Assembly (NCBI RefSeq): GCF_004364435.1
Contig: NZ_SOCT01000001.1
Location: forward strand, 868,001 to 932,000
Origin: Pseudomonas sp. LP_7_YM
GTDB lineage: Bacteria > Pseudomonadota > Gammaproteobacteria > Pseudomonadales > Pseudomonadaceae
Reading direction: 5' to 3'
DNA: 64,000 nt
This document shows, piece after piece, positions 28,617 through 37,580 of the stretch (within the stretch, counting starts at the first letter, position 1; every line of letters starts with the position of its first letter). Below the pieces are notes generated by a model, which was not told the DNA's origin, did not search any database, and was given only the letters and a program-made list of their open reading frames with translations. Position numbers and translations under genes: made by a program.

Positions 28617-30653
28617 TTATTGATTGGTGGCCTTGATGCGCCAGATGCCAAACGGCTGGTAGGACGGGTCGATGCGCATGAACTGCGTCTTGCCGTACCA
28701 GGTCCAGCTGTGCCCGGTCATCAAGTCTTCACCCAGTGTTGCGGCGTCGTCGGACAGGCCCATTTCCCACAGCGGCAATTCAAAATGCGCTTCCTGGACA
28801 TTGTGCGGGTCGAGACTGACTGCGATCAGCACAAAGTTGCTGCCGTCGGCGCTGCGCTTGCCGAAATACAGGATGTTGTCATTCCAAGCGGTGTAGACGC
28901 GCAGGCCCAAGTGACTTTGCAGCGCCGGATTCTGACGACGAATGCGGTTGAGCTGAGCGATTTCGGCAATGATGTTGCCTGGCGCGGTGTAGTCACGAGG
29001 GCGGATTTCGTATTTTTCCGAATCCAGGTACTCCTCTTTACCCGGCACCGGCGCTGACTCGCACAACTCGAACCCCGAATACATACCCCACAGACCTGAG
29101 CCCATGGTCGCCAGCGCTGCACGAATCAGGAAGCCTGGGCGACCTGAGTCATGAAGGAAGCGCGGGTTGATGTCCGGCGTGTTGACGAAAAAGTTCGGCC
29201 TGTAGCATTCACGCCACGGCGACTCGTTGAGTTCGGTGAAGTACTGGCTCAGTTCGGCCTTGGTGTTGCGCCAGGTGAAGTAGGTGTAGCTCTGCGAGTA
29301 ACCGACCTTGCCCAGACGCGCCATCATCGCAGGCTTGGTAAAGGCTTCAGCGAGAAACATCACTTCAGGGTGCTGCGCCCGAATGTCAGCGATCATCCAC
29401 TGCCAGAACGGCAGGGGCTTGGTATGCGGATTATCGACGCGGAAGATCTTCACCCCTTCCTTGACCCAGCCCAGCACGACGTCACGCAGCTCCAGCCACA
29501 GGCTTGGAATGGCATCCGGTGCATAGAAGTCAACGTTGACGATGTCCTGATATTTCTTTGGCGGGTTCTCGGCGTAACGGATGGTGCCGTCGGGACGCCA
29601 GGAGAACCAGCCCGGATGCTCCTTGAGCCACAGGTGGTCTTGCGAACACTGAATGGCGAAGTCCAGCGCGATTTCCAGACCGTGCTCGGCTGCGGCCGCC
29701 ACCAGTTTGCGGAAGTCTTCACGGGTGCCGAGCTGCGGATGAATGGCGTCGTGGCCGCCGTCGGCGCTGCCGATGGCGTATGGGCTGCCCGGATCGTCTG
29801 GACCGGCTTTAAGCGAATTGTTCGGGCCTTTGCGGTGAGCACGGCCAATCGGATGAATCGGCGGGAAGTACAGGACGTCGAAGCCCATGTCGCGAATCAT
29901 TGGCAGGCGGCTGTGCACGTCGTTGAAGGTGCCGTGGCGGCTTTTTTCGTCAGTGATCGAGCGTGGGAACAGCTCGTACCAGCTGGCGAACTGGGCCAGC
30001 TCGCGCTCAACGTCCAACGGGAAGTCAAGGCTGCGGCTGAGAAAGGCATGATTATCAGCCTTGGCCATGATCGCTTTGGTTTCACTGTGCAGCAGCAATG
30101 CCACCTGCGCTTCGTGTTCGGTGTTTTCGCCGAAACGCTTCAACAGACTGTCCAGTTGCCCGCGCAGCTCATGCTGGCTGCGCTCTGCAGCGTGTTGCAG
30201 ATGCAGGCGCCCTTCTTCCAGCTCCAGGTCGATGGAGACGCCAGCGGCATATTTCTTTTCCAGCTCGTAGCGGTAGCTGCCGAATTGGTCGATCCAGGCT
30301 TCAAGCCGGAACACATAGCGGCTCACCGACGTCGGGGTGAACTCACCGACCCAGCTGTCATTGCCCAGCTCGCGCATGGGCGCCTGCTGCCACTGCTGCT
30401 CATCGGCTGCGCGATAGCGAATGAGTACCGATATTTTGTCGTGGCCGTCAGCGAAAACCTTGCTGGTGACAGCCACCGCCTGGCCGACGGTGGCCTTGGC
30501 CGCAAGCTGCCCGGAGTCGATCACCGGCGTGGTTTCTTCCATGACAATCCGCGGCAGTTGCAAGGCTTGGGTCAGGGATAAAGGCTGGGTTGGGTGTGGA
30601 ACATCGGTGGCCAGGGAATCAGGGCCGTATGGCTGATCAGCAGTCACATTCAT
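28617..30653 (-). CDS. glgE: Alpha-1,4-glucan:maltose-1-phosphate maltosyltransferase
   Basis: A 678-residue GH13 enzyme that transfers maltose from maltose 1-phosphate to the end of an alpha-1,4-glucan. An N-terminal beta-sandwich domain comes first, then the barrel with nucleophile Asp near residue 407 in IFRVDNPHTKPLPFW and Glu near 435 in FLAEAFTKPAMM. GRAHRKGPNN is a GlgE-type active-site loop. GAGGAGTG precedes ATG 30653. It heads the glgE-treS/mak-glgB operon, behind an AlgU-like promoter about 130 bp upstream. The set converts trehalose to branched glucan and suggests osmotic or desiccation-stress carbohydrate turnover. Confidence 0.94.
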   Translation of the reverse strand: MNVTADQPYGPDSLATDVPHPTQPLSLTQALQLPRIVMEETTPVIDSGQLAAKATVGQAVAVTSKVFADGHDKISVLIRYRAADEQQWQQAPMRELGNDSWVGEFTPTSVSRYVFRLEAWIDQFGSYRYELEKKYAAGVSIDLELEEGRLHLQHAAERSQHELRGQLDSLLKRFGENTEHEAQVALLLHSETKAIMAKADNHAFLSRSLDFPLDVERELAQFASWYELFPRSITDEKSRHGTFNDVHSRLPMIRDMGFDVLYFPPIHPIGRAHRKGPNNSLKAGPDDPGSPYAIGSADGGHDAIHPQLGTREDFRKLVAAAAEHGLEIALDFAIQCSQDHLWLKEHPGWFSWRPDGTIRYAENPPKKYQDIVNVDFYAPDAIPSLWLELRDVVLGWVKEGVKIFRVDNPHTKPLPFWQWMIADIRAQHPEVMFLAEAFTKPAMMARLGKVGYSQSYTYFTWRNTKAELSQYFTELNESPWRECYRPNFFVNTPDINPRFLHDSGRPGFLIRAALATMGSGLWGMYSGFELCESAPVPGKEEYLDSEKYEIRPRDYTAPGNIIAEIAQLNRIRRQNPALQSHLGLRVYTAWNDNILYFGKRSADGSNFVLIAVSLDPHNVQEAHFELPLWEMGLSDDAATLGEDLMTGHSWTWYGKTQFMRIDPSYQPFGIWRIKATNQ

Positions 30654-30786
30654 CGAGCATCACTCCTCACGCCCCCGGGGACGCTCCTTGTAGCTAGTCC
30701 GTAATGGTCCATCGGGTCGGTATTCTCCATAAAACAGCGGGCGGGCATTGGCTACTACACAGATGCCCGCGATTGATCGCATAGGT

Positions 30787-30814
30787 TCCGAGCGCCGTTT
30801 TCAGGGAAAAGTTC
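30787..30814 (-). promoter_or_regulatory. AlgU (sigma-22)-like promoter upstream of glgE
   Basis: Read on the reverse strand: GAACTT (30814-30809), a 17-bp spacer, then TCGGA (30791-30787). The AlgU/RpoE-type consensus is GAACTT-N16/17-TCTGA, so the -35 is perfect and the -10 has one mismatch. It would start transcription about 125 bp before glgE, consistent with envelope/osmotic-stress control of trehalose-glucan metabolism. Confidence 0.6.
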
Positions 30815-30875
30815 AAAGAGCTTGCGGTGCACAAAGACGATGCGTCACGTGCCCGGCCGGTAGGTTGCCAAGCGC

Positions 30876-30970
30876 CTGAAAAATGCGCTGAATCATTCAA
30901 TCAGAGCCACTGTCGAACGGTGCGAGCGCATTGAAACACGGCACTACTGCCCCCTGAAAATTGCGCTGAA
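30876..30970 (+). repeat. Two 17-bp direct repeats before a small gene
   Basis: CTGAAAAATGCGCTGAA (30876-30892) and CTGAAAATTGCGCTGAA (30954-30970) match at 16 of 17 bases, 78 bp apart. The second ends 13 bp before a 53-codon gene and just upstream of its ribosome-binding site. The other bases of the 330-bp gap from glgE hold the AlgU-like promoter and nothing else recognisable. Confidence 0.6.
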
Positions 30971-30983
30971 GGAAGGTGTAGCA

Positions 30984-31145
30984 ATGACCATTCCCGTTCC
31001 TGCCGAAACGCCCGATCCGAACATTGATAACCCAGAGCTGCCGGTTCCAAAACCCGACGAACCTTCATCGCCCACCATGCCGCCTGTGACTGAACCGGCC
31101 AAGGGCGATCCTCCGACTCAGGAGCCGCCAGCAGTTCTGGCCTGA
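30984..31145 (+). CDS. Small proline-rich acidic protein (53 residues)
   Basis: ATG 30984 is preceded by AAGGAAGGTG, one of the best ribosome-binding sites in the window. The 53-residue product (MTIPVPAETPDPNIDNPELP, then PPVTEPAKGDPPTQEPPAVLA) is rich in Pro, Glu and Asp, has no Cys or hydrophobic stretch, and is probably disordered. Small Pro-rich proteins of this kind recur in Pseudomonas genomes without known function. It stands alone between the glgE operon and the MgtC-like gene. Confidence 0.65.
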   Translation: MTIPVPAETPDPNIDNPELPVPKPDEPSSPTMPPVTEPAKGDPPTQEPPAVLA

Positions 31146-31198
31146 ATCACGTTCTTCGTATTTCGCATTGCCGGACTCGCCCTGAGGGCCAAACGCCC

Positions 31199-31744
31199 TC
31201 AGGGCTCATGGGAATCCCCGCCCCTTTGGCGAGCGGTGCTGTTTTTTGCGCTGTGCGGCGTTTCCAAATGTGCCACGATCACCGGCATCAGGCTAAGAAT
31301 TCCTAAAGCGAGAATCGTACTCAGCACTGCGGTCGCCTCTCGTCCCATCCCTGCCGTAATCCCGATTGCTGCCGTCATCCATAAACCTGCTGCCGTGGTC
31401 AGTCCCTTGACCTGATGCGTGTTGAGTGTTTCGCCCTTGAGGATGGTGCCGGCACCCAGAAAGCCAATCCCGGCGACGATGCCCTGCACCACTCGGCTCA
31501 GATCGGCGTCGTTGGCCCCTGCAAGCCGTGGAACCAATACAAATAGCGCAGCGCCCATGCACACCAGCATGTGCGTGCGCACACCGGCTGCCTTGCCTTT
31601 GCGTTCCCGTTCAAAACCGAGAATTCCGCCCAGCAATGCAGCGATGACCAATCGCACCGTAACCCGGGTCAATTGCGCTGCATCGGTGATGTCCGAGAAC
31701 TCCGAACGCAGCGTATCGACGACTTCTTGCCACCAGGGGTTCAT
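31199..31744 (-). CDS. MgtC/SapB-family membrane protein
   Basis: A 181-residue inner-membrane protein with four or five hydrophobic segments. The MgtC/SapB signature is clear: LTRVTVRLVIAALLGGILGFE, RERKGKAAGVRTHMLVCMGAA, and GIVAGIGFLGAGTIL. It ends soon after the membrane domain, without the C-terminal ACT-like domain of Salmonella MgtC. Roles in the family include Mg limitation, intracellular survival and ATP-synthase modulation. Start ATG 31744 (MNPWWQEV) has AAGGA upstream. Confidence 0.88.
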   Translation of the reverse strand: MNPWWQEVVDTLRSEFSDITDAAQLTRVTVRLVIAALLGGILGFERERKGKAAGVRTHMLVCMGAALFVLVPRLAGANDADLSRVVQGIVAGIGFLGAGTILKGETLNTHQVKGLTTAAGLWMTAAIGITAGMGREATAVLSTILALGILSLMPVIVAHLETPHSAKNSTARQRGGDSHEP

Positions 31745-31901
31745 CAGGGTTTTTCCTTGCCGGAAATGCAGTGAGCAATTGACCGCAAAGTTCGCCCGGA
31801 GTGCTGGCATTGATGCATCGTGCTAGCAGCGCCGCATGCCGGACTTCACCGCCCTGCGCCGAACAGACTGTTCCGACATGCGGCAAGCACCCTCTCCTGT
31901 C

Positions 31902-31920
31902 GGAGCGAGCTTGCTCGCGA
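31902..31920. repeat. Pseudomonas REP core
   Basis: GGAGCGAGCTTGCTCGCGA, with palindromic core GCGAGC-TT-GCTCGC (31905-31918), is the common Pseudomonas extragenic palindrome. It sits between the MgtC-like and SDR genes. Confidence 0.85.
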
Positions 31921-31963
31921 ATGCCGCGAAGCGGCTGCGAACGCCAGCAAGGATGAGGATGAA

Positions 31964-32710
31964 CTACCGCCCTCCCGCCATATCAATGAACGCCCCGGTC
32001 GAATACGAGGCCTTGTCCGAGAGCAGCCAGAGAATCGCTTCGGCCACTTCATCGACCCGGCCACCGCGGCCCATGGGGATGGTTGACTCCAGTTTGCTCA
32101 CGCGCTGCGGGTCGCCACTCAGGGCATGAAAATCAGTAAAGATATACCCCGGCCGCACGGCATTGACGCGTACGCCCTCGCCCGCCACTTCCTTGGCCAG
32201 CCCCATGGTGAAGGTGTCCAAAGCGCCCTTGGAGGCCGCATAGTCGATATATTCACCCGCCGAGCCCAGGCGCGCGGCGGCCGAAGACACGTTGACGATG
32301 CTGCCGCCATTGCCGCCATGGCGAGGCAACATGCGCAGCAACGCATGCTTGCTGCACAGCATCGGCCCGACCACGTTGCTCATCATGATCTTGAGCATGC
32401 GAAATTCCGACATGTCTTCCAGTCGAGCCGATTCGGCCACGGTCCCCGCGTTATTGACCAGCGCGCTGATTCGCCCCAGTTCGGCGTCCACTCGGGAGAA
32501 CAGGCGAATGATTTCGTCTTCATTGCTCACGTCCGCCTGAATCGCGATGGCATGGCCGCCGGCTTCGCGAATCTGCTCGCACACGCGCTCGGCAGAAACG
32601 TGATCAGACAGGTAGTTGATGCAAACGCGGTAACCTTGCGCCGCTGCCAGAACGGCCGTGGCAGCGCCGATACCTCTGGAGCCGCCAGTGATGAGGAGGT
32701 TTTTGTCCAT
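31964..32710 (-). CDS. SDR-family oxidoreductase
   Basis: A 248-residue classical short-chain dehydrogenase/reductase. The cofactor motif TGGSRGIG is at residues 8-15, NNAG near 87-90, catalytic Ser in IVNVSSAAAR, and YxxxK in YIDYAASKGALD near 155-160. The nucleotide-binding region NYLSD after the second strand suggests NADP preference. It resembles FabG/glucose-dehydrogenase-like proteins of unknown substrate. It is a single gene between a REP element and the opmB end. Confidence 0.88.
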   Translation of the reverse strand: MDKNLLITGGSRGIGAATAVLAAAQGYRVCINYLSDHVSAERVCEQIREAGGHAIAIQADVSNEDEIIRLFSRVDAELGRISALVNNAGTVAESARLEDMSEFRMLKIMMSNVVGPMLCSKHALLRMLPRHGGNGGSIVNVSSAAARLGSAGEYIDYAASKGALDTFTMGLAKEVAGEGVRVNAVRPGYIFTDFHALSGDPQRVSKLESTIPMGRGGRVDEVAEAILWLLSDKASYSTGAFIDMAGGR

Positions 32711-32897
32711 GGGAAGGTCCGAATCGAAGCGCTATTGTTGTCCAGACCGGGGTAATCATCGAAGTGCGCGTCAGTCATTCGCAGCGGTCTGGTGTTATGC
32801 AAAGCCTGAAACGTCGGGAAGTCTGGCAGCAATTCTACTCAAGCCGACAGGAAAGTCTTTTCGGGCTATCAATTAACGTGATGCGAGACGTCGTGGC

Positions 32898-34388
32898 TCA
32901 TCGCCTGGAAATCTCCGGTGGCTGCGACAGACTTTTTTCGGCGCTCCAGCCACCGCCGAGTGCGGCGATCAACTGCACGCTGGCGATCAGCCTGCTCTGC
33001 AACAACGTCAGCACACTGCGCTCGTTGCTCAGGGCTGTGGTTTGTACGTTCACCACATCCAGATAGCCAATCAGCCCGGCTTTGTACTGGTTACTGGTCA
33101 AGCGCAACGAATCGCGGGCCGCCTCCAGCGCCTCGGCGCGCACCCCGGCTTCCTGTTCATACACGCGCAATTGCGCCATGTAGTCCTCAACCTCCTTGAA
33201 ACCGTCCAGCACTGTCTGGCGATACTGCGCGACGGTCTGATCGTACACCGCTTCGGTGCGGTCGACTTCGGCGGCGCGCTGGCCGCCGTCGAACAGCGTC
33301 ATCGCCAGCTGCGGGCCAACAGACCAGAACCGGTTCGGCAGGCTGATCCAGTTACTGAACGTACTGCTGCTGTAGCCGCCGTTCAGGCTCAGTGTAAGGT
33401 CCGGGTAATAAGCGGCTTTGGCCACACCGATATTGGCGTTGGCCGCCATCACCGAACGCTCAGCGGCCGCGATGTCCGGGCGACGCTCCAGCAGCTGTGA
33501 AGGCAACTGCGCTGGGATCTGTGGCAACGCTGGAATACTCGTCGTCGGGGGCAGGCTGAAGTCCGCCGGAGCCTGCCCCATCAGCACGGCGATAGCGCTC
33601 TCGAACTGAGCACGCTGCCATGTCAGGTCGATAAGGTCCGCCTGGGTGGTCTTCAGTTGAGTCTGTGCCTGGGCCACGGCATCGCGTCCGGAAATTCCGG
33701 CGCGGTATTGGTTCTGCGTCATGTTGAGCGAGCGCTCGTAGGTCTGCGCCGTAGACTCAAGCAAACGCTTTTGCTCATCGATCACCCGCAACTGCAGGTA
33801 GTTCTGCACCAGTTGCGATTGCAGGCTCAGTTGCATCGAGACCAAGTCGGCAAGGCTTGCCTGCGCGCTGGCTTTATCGGCTTCCAGTCCGCGACGCAGT
33901 TTGCCCCACACGTCCGCTTCCCAGCTCACGCCCAGCTGTGCGTTGTAGGTGTCTCGGATCCCGCTGTTGGAACTGCTCAGGCTCGAATTGCTGCTGCCGG
34001 TGCCCTGGCTTGAACGATTCTTGCTGGTGGTCAGGTCCAGTGTCGGGAAGAACGCACCGCGCGCACTGCGTACCAATGCCACGGCCTGACGGTATTGCGC
34101 TTCGTACTGGGCCACGGTCTGGTTCGAGGTATTGAGCGTTTGCACCAGGGCGTTCAGCTGCACGTCGCCGTAGATCTCCCACCAGGCGCCGCGAGCGATG
34201 GCGTCGCTGGGATTGGCCTGAGTCCAGCCTTCGGCCTGCTTGAAGTGAGCAGGTGTGGTGACTTCCGGCTTCTGGTAGTCAGGGCCGGCCGCACAGGCGC
34301 TCAGCAGCAGAGCGCCCAAGCTGACGGTAAAGGTGCGCCGCCACGGCAAGGTCCGCTGTTTGATCGAAATGTTCAGGCGATGAGTCAT
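32898..34388 (-). CDS. opmB: Outer-membrane efflux lipoprotein OpmB (TolC/OprM family)
   Basis: A 496-residue outer-membrane factor. The lipobox LSACAAGPDYQKP follows an N-terminal signal peptide, giving a lipid-anchored Cys near residue 30. The two NodT-type repeats are visible (QAEGWTQANPSDAIARGAWWE, and RPDIAAAERSVMAANANIGVA in the second half). ATG 34388 overlaps the muxC stop (ATGA), so the four genes are translationally coupled. It would provide the outer-membrane channel for MuxABC. Confidence 0.92.
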   Translation of the reverse strand: MTHRLNISIKQRTLPWRRTFTVSLGALLLSACAAGPDYQKPEVTTPAHFKQAEGWTQANPSDAIARGAWWEIYGDVQLNALVQTLNTSNQTVAQYEAQYRQAVALVRSARGAFFPTLDLTTSKNRSSQGTGSSNSSLSSSNSGIRDTYNAQLGVSWEADVWGKLRRGLEADKASAQASLADLVSMQLSLQSQLVQNYLQLRVIDEQKRLLESTAQTYERSLNMTQNQYRAGISGRDAVAQAQTQLKTTQADLIDLTWQRAQFESAIAVLMGQAPADFSLPPTTSIPALPQIPAQLPSQLLERRPDIAAAERSVMAANANIGVAKAAYYPDLTLSLNGGYSSSTFSNWISLPNRFWSVGPQLAMTLFDGGQRAAEVDRTEAVYDQTVAQYRQTVLDGFKEVEDYMAQLRVYEQEAGVRAEALEAARDSLRLTSNQYKAGLIGYLDVVNVQTTALSNERSVLTLLQSRLIASVQLIAALGGGWSAEKSLSQPPEISRR

Positions 34389-37300
34389 AGCGGAGTTTCC
34401 AGGGCAGCATCCGTGCGCACACCGCGCCATTTGTTGACCCGGTGGCGCAGACGGTCGAGGTAAAGGTAAACCACAGGTGTGGTGTACAGCGTGAGAATCT
34501 GGCTGAGGATCAGCCCGCCAATGATCGTCAGGCCCAGCGGTCGACGCATTTCCGCGCCTTCGGCACTGCTGAGCAACAACGGCACGGCGCCGAGAATCGC
34601 TGCCAGGGTGGTCATCAGAATAGGACGCAGGCGTTGCAGGCAGGCATTGCGGATCGATTCCAGCGGGCTCATGCCACTGCCGCGCTCCAGTTGCAGCGCC
34701 AGATCGATCATCAGGATGGCGTTCTTTTTCACCACGCCAATCAGCAGAAACAGACCCAGCAAGGAGATCAGGCTGAACTGACCGCCAGTAAGATAAATGC
34801 TCAGCAGCGCGCCGACGCCGGCTGACGGCAGGGTCGACAGAATGGTCAGCGGATGAACGTAACTTTCGTACAGGATCCCCAGTACCAGGTACACCGCCAC
34901 CAGCGCTCCGAGGATCATCCATGGCTGGCTCTTCTGGCTCGCTGCAAACGCATCGGCGGTGCCGGCCATCTTGGCAATCACGTCTTCCGGCATGCCCAGT
35001 GCTGCCACCGCGCGCTCGATCGCCGCCGTGGCCTGATCCAGCGTCACCCCTTCGGCGAGGTCGAAGGAGACGTTGTCCGAGGCGAACTGACCATCGTGGG
35101 TGACACGGTCATCCTCCAGGCTGCGCTCATAGTGAGCGAAAGTGGACAAGGGGACCCGCGTGCCATCGGCGGTGATCACTTGCACCTGCTCCAGCGTGGT
35201 GGGGTCCTGGGCATATTTTTGATTGACCTCCATCACCACCTGATATTGGTTCAACGGATCGTAGATGGTAGACACCTGACGCTGGCTGTAGGCGTTGTTC
35301 AGCACAGTAGTGACCATGTTCATGTCGATGCCCAGCCGCTTGGCCGCATCACGGTCGACGACCAGGGTCACTTGCTGCGTGCCGGCACCATCGTTCGCGT
35401 CAATGGCAGTCAGCTCCTTGAGGGATTTGAGTGCCACGACCACTTTTGGATACCAGCGGCGCAGGCTTTCCAGATCACCGCTCTGCAGGATGTATTGGTA
35501 TTGCGAGGTGGTCTGCTCCCGGCCACCGCCCAATTGCAGGTCCTGATCGGGTTGCAGGAACAGGCGTCCGCCCGGCACTTTCGGCATTTCCTTGCGCAGC
35601 CGCTCCACGATCTGCTCGGCGCCAAGCTTGCGCTCGGAAACCGGTTTGAGGCGCACGATGATGAAGGCATTGCCAGTGCCACTGGTGCCGCCGATGAACC
35701 CTGCGACACTTTCCACTGCTGGATCCCTGAGGATCGCGGTGCGGTATATGTCCATCTTCGGCTGCATCACCGAAAACGAGAGACCGTCATCGCCGCGTAC
35801 GAAACCCATCAACTGCCCGGTGTCCTGCTGCGGCAGGAAAGTTTTGGGCACTACCACATAAAGCGCGATGTTGACGCCGATAGTGAGCAGCAGCGTGAGC
35901 AGGGTCAGGCGCCGGTGACGCAGGGCCCAACTCAGGCTGCGGTCGTACCCGGCAACCATCCGATCATTGACGCGCTGGCTCCAGCGCTGCAGACGATTCT
36001 CCGTGCCCGGCACGTGAGGGTTGAGCCAGCGGGCGCAAAGCATCGGGGTCAGGGTCAGGGAGACCACCAGCGAGACGACGATCGAAGCCGACAGGGTGAT
36101 GGAAAACTCGCGAAACAGGCTTTCCACCAGTCCGCCCATGAACAGGATCGAGATGAACACCGCTACCAGCGATACGTTCATCGACAGCAGGGTGAATCCT
36201 ACCTCTTGCGCGCCGCGATAGGCCGCCTGCATCGGCGGCACGCCGTCATCAATGTGCCGGGAAATGTTCTCCAGCACCACGATGGCGTCGTCCACCACCA
36301 GGCCTGTGGCAAGAATCAGCGCCATCAACGACAGGTTGTTCAGGGAAAAGCCGCACAGGTACATGATAGCGAACGTGCCCACCAGCGACACTGGCACCGC
36401 GAGGGTCGGTATCAATGAGGCCCGGAAGTTACCGAGGAACAGGTACACCACCATGATCACCAGCACCACGGCGATCAAGAGGGTCATTTCGGCTTCGTGC
36501 AGGGTGGCCTTGATTACCGGCGAGCGATCCATGGCCAGATCCAGCTTGACGCTGGCGGGCAGCACGGCTTGCAAGGCCGGCAATTGTGCCTTGATGGCCG
36601 CCACGGTTTCGATGATGTTCGCGCCGGCCTGGCGGTTGATCACCAGCAGCACGGCAGCCTTGTCGTTGAAGAAGCCGCTGTTGTAGCGGTCCTCCACCGA
36701 GTCCCGGACACTGGCCACGTCCTTGAGACGCAGCGCCGCGCCGTTCTGGTAGCGAATCACCAGCGGCTCGTAGTCCTTGGCTTTCTCCAGCTGGTCGTTG
36801 GCCTGCACCTGCCAGTTGTGCTCGGCGTTCTCGACCGAGCCCTTGGGGCGGCGCACGTTGGAGCCGGATATCGTCGTGCGCACTTCATCCAGCGATACGC
36901 CATATTGGTCGAGCAGTTTGGGCTCCAGCGCGATCCGCACCGCCGGCAATGAGCTGCCGCCGATCTGCACCTCTCCCACACCGTTCACCTGGGACAGGCT
37001 CTGGGACAGAATGGTCGAGGCCATGTCGTACAACTGACCCTTTTCCAGCACGTCCGAGGTCAATGACAGGACCATGATCGGCGCCTGGGACGGGTTGACC
37101 TTCTTATAGGTCGGCATGCTGCGCATCCCGCTCGGCAGCAGGCTGCGCGAAGCGTTGATAGCGGCCTGAACTTCCCGCGCCGCGCCGTTGATGTCGCGGC
37201 CCATATCGAATTGCAGAATGACCCGGGTGCTGCCCTGGCTTGATCGGCTGCTCATGGCGCTGACCCCGGCAATCGCGCCCAAGGAACGCTCCAGGGGCGT

Positions 37301-37492
37301 GGCCACGCTGGACGCCATGATTTCCGGGCTGGCTCCGGGCAGCGAGGCGCTGACCACAATCACCGGGAAGTCCATGTTCGGCAAGGGCGATACCGGCAGC
37401 AGTCCGAAGCTCATCCCGCCCAGCAGCATGATTGCCAGGCTCAGCAGCATCGTTGCGACAGGCCGACGAATAAAAGGCGCCGACAGATTCAC
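34385..37492 (-). CDS. muxC: RND efflux permease MuxC (MdtC-like)
   Basis: A 1035-residue HAE1-type RND transporter. RRPVATMLLSLAIMLLGG starts TM1; the proton-relay aspartates are in GLVVDDAIVVLENISRH near residue 400 (TM4); two large periplasmic loops and 12 TM segments are present. Paired RND permeases encoded in one operon are the mark of the MdtBC/MuxBC heteromultimer, which exports aminocoumarins, macrolides, beta-lactams and tetracycline in characterised relatives. It lies 88 bp after muxB and overlaps opmB. Confidence 0.93.
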   Translation of the reverse strand: MNLSAPFIRRPVATMLLSLAIMLLGGMSFGLLPVSPLPNMDFPVIVVSASLPGASPEIMASSVATPLERSLGAIAGVSAMSSRSSQGSTRVILQFDMGRDINGAAREVQAAINASRSLLPSGMRSMPTYKKVNPSQAPIMVLSLTSDVLEKGQLYDMASTILSQSLSQVNGVGEVQIGGSSLPAVRIALEPKLLDQYGVSLDEVRTTISGSNVRRPKGSVENAEHNWQVQANDQLEKAKDYEPLVIRYQNGAALRLKDVASVRDSVEDRYNSGFFNDKAAVLLVINRQAGANIIETVAAIKAQLPALQAVLPASVKLDLAMDRSPVIKATLHEAEMTLLIAVVLVIMVVYLFLGNFRASLIPTLAVPVSLVGTFAIMYLCGFSLNNLSLMALILATGLVVDDAIVVLENISRHIDDGVPPMQAAYRGAQEVGFTLLSMNVSLVAVFISILFMGGLVESLFREFSITLSASIVVSLVVSLTLTPMLCARWLNPHVPGTENRLQRWSQRVNDRMVAGYDRSLSWALRHRRLTLLTLLLTIGVNIALYVVVPKTFLPQQDTGQLMGFVRGDDGLSFSVMQPKMDIYRTAILRDPAVESVAGFIGGTSGTGNAFIIVRLKPVSERKLGAEQIVERLRKEMPKVPGGRLFLQPDQDLQLGGGREQTTSQYQYILQSGDLESLRRWYPKVVVALKSLKELTAIDANDGAGTQQVTLVVDRDAAKRLGIDMNMVTTVLNNAYSQRQVSTIYDPLNQYQVVMEVNQKYAQDPTTLEQVQVITADGTRVPLSTFAHYERSLEDDRVTHDGQFASDNVSFDLAEGVTLDQATAAIERAVAALGMPEDVIAKMAGTADAFAASQKSQPWMILGALVAVYLVLGILYESYVHPLTILSTLPSAGVGALLSIYLTGGQFSLISLLGLFLLIGVVKKNAILMIDLALQLERGSGMSPLESIRNACLQRLRPILMTTLAAILGAVPLLLSSAEGAEMRRPLGLTIIGGLILSQILTLYTTPVVYLYLDRLRHRVNKWRGVRTDAALETPL

Positions 37493-37580
37493 AAGAAGCC
37501 GCTCCGAGTACCGAGCGCAAAGCCACAGAAAAAAGCCGCGCCGCCGTTCAGCTTGCGGTTTATCGCGCGAAGCTTGCCGC

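Noticed and set aside
26888..28636. 582-codon forward frame opposite treS
   Set aside because: It is antisense to a clear TreS/maltokinase gene in GC-rich DNA and encodes low-complexity, family-less sequence; a codon-position shadow.
29151..30581. 476-codon forward frame opposite glgE
   Set aside because: Antisense shadow of glgE with no recognisable domain.
34853..36418. 521-codon forward frame opposite muxC
   Set aside because: Antisense shadow of the RND permease; His/Gln/Arg-rich nonsense composition.
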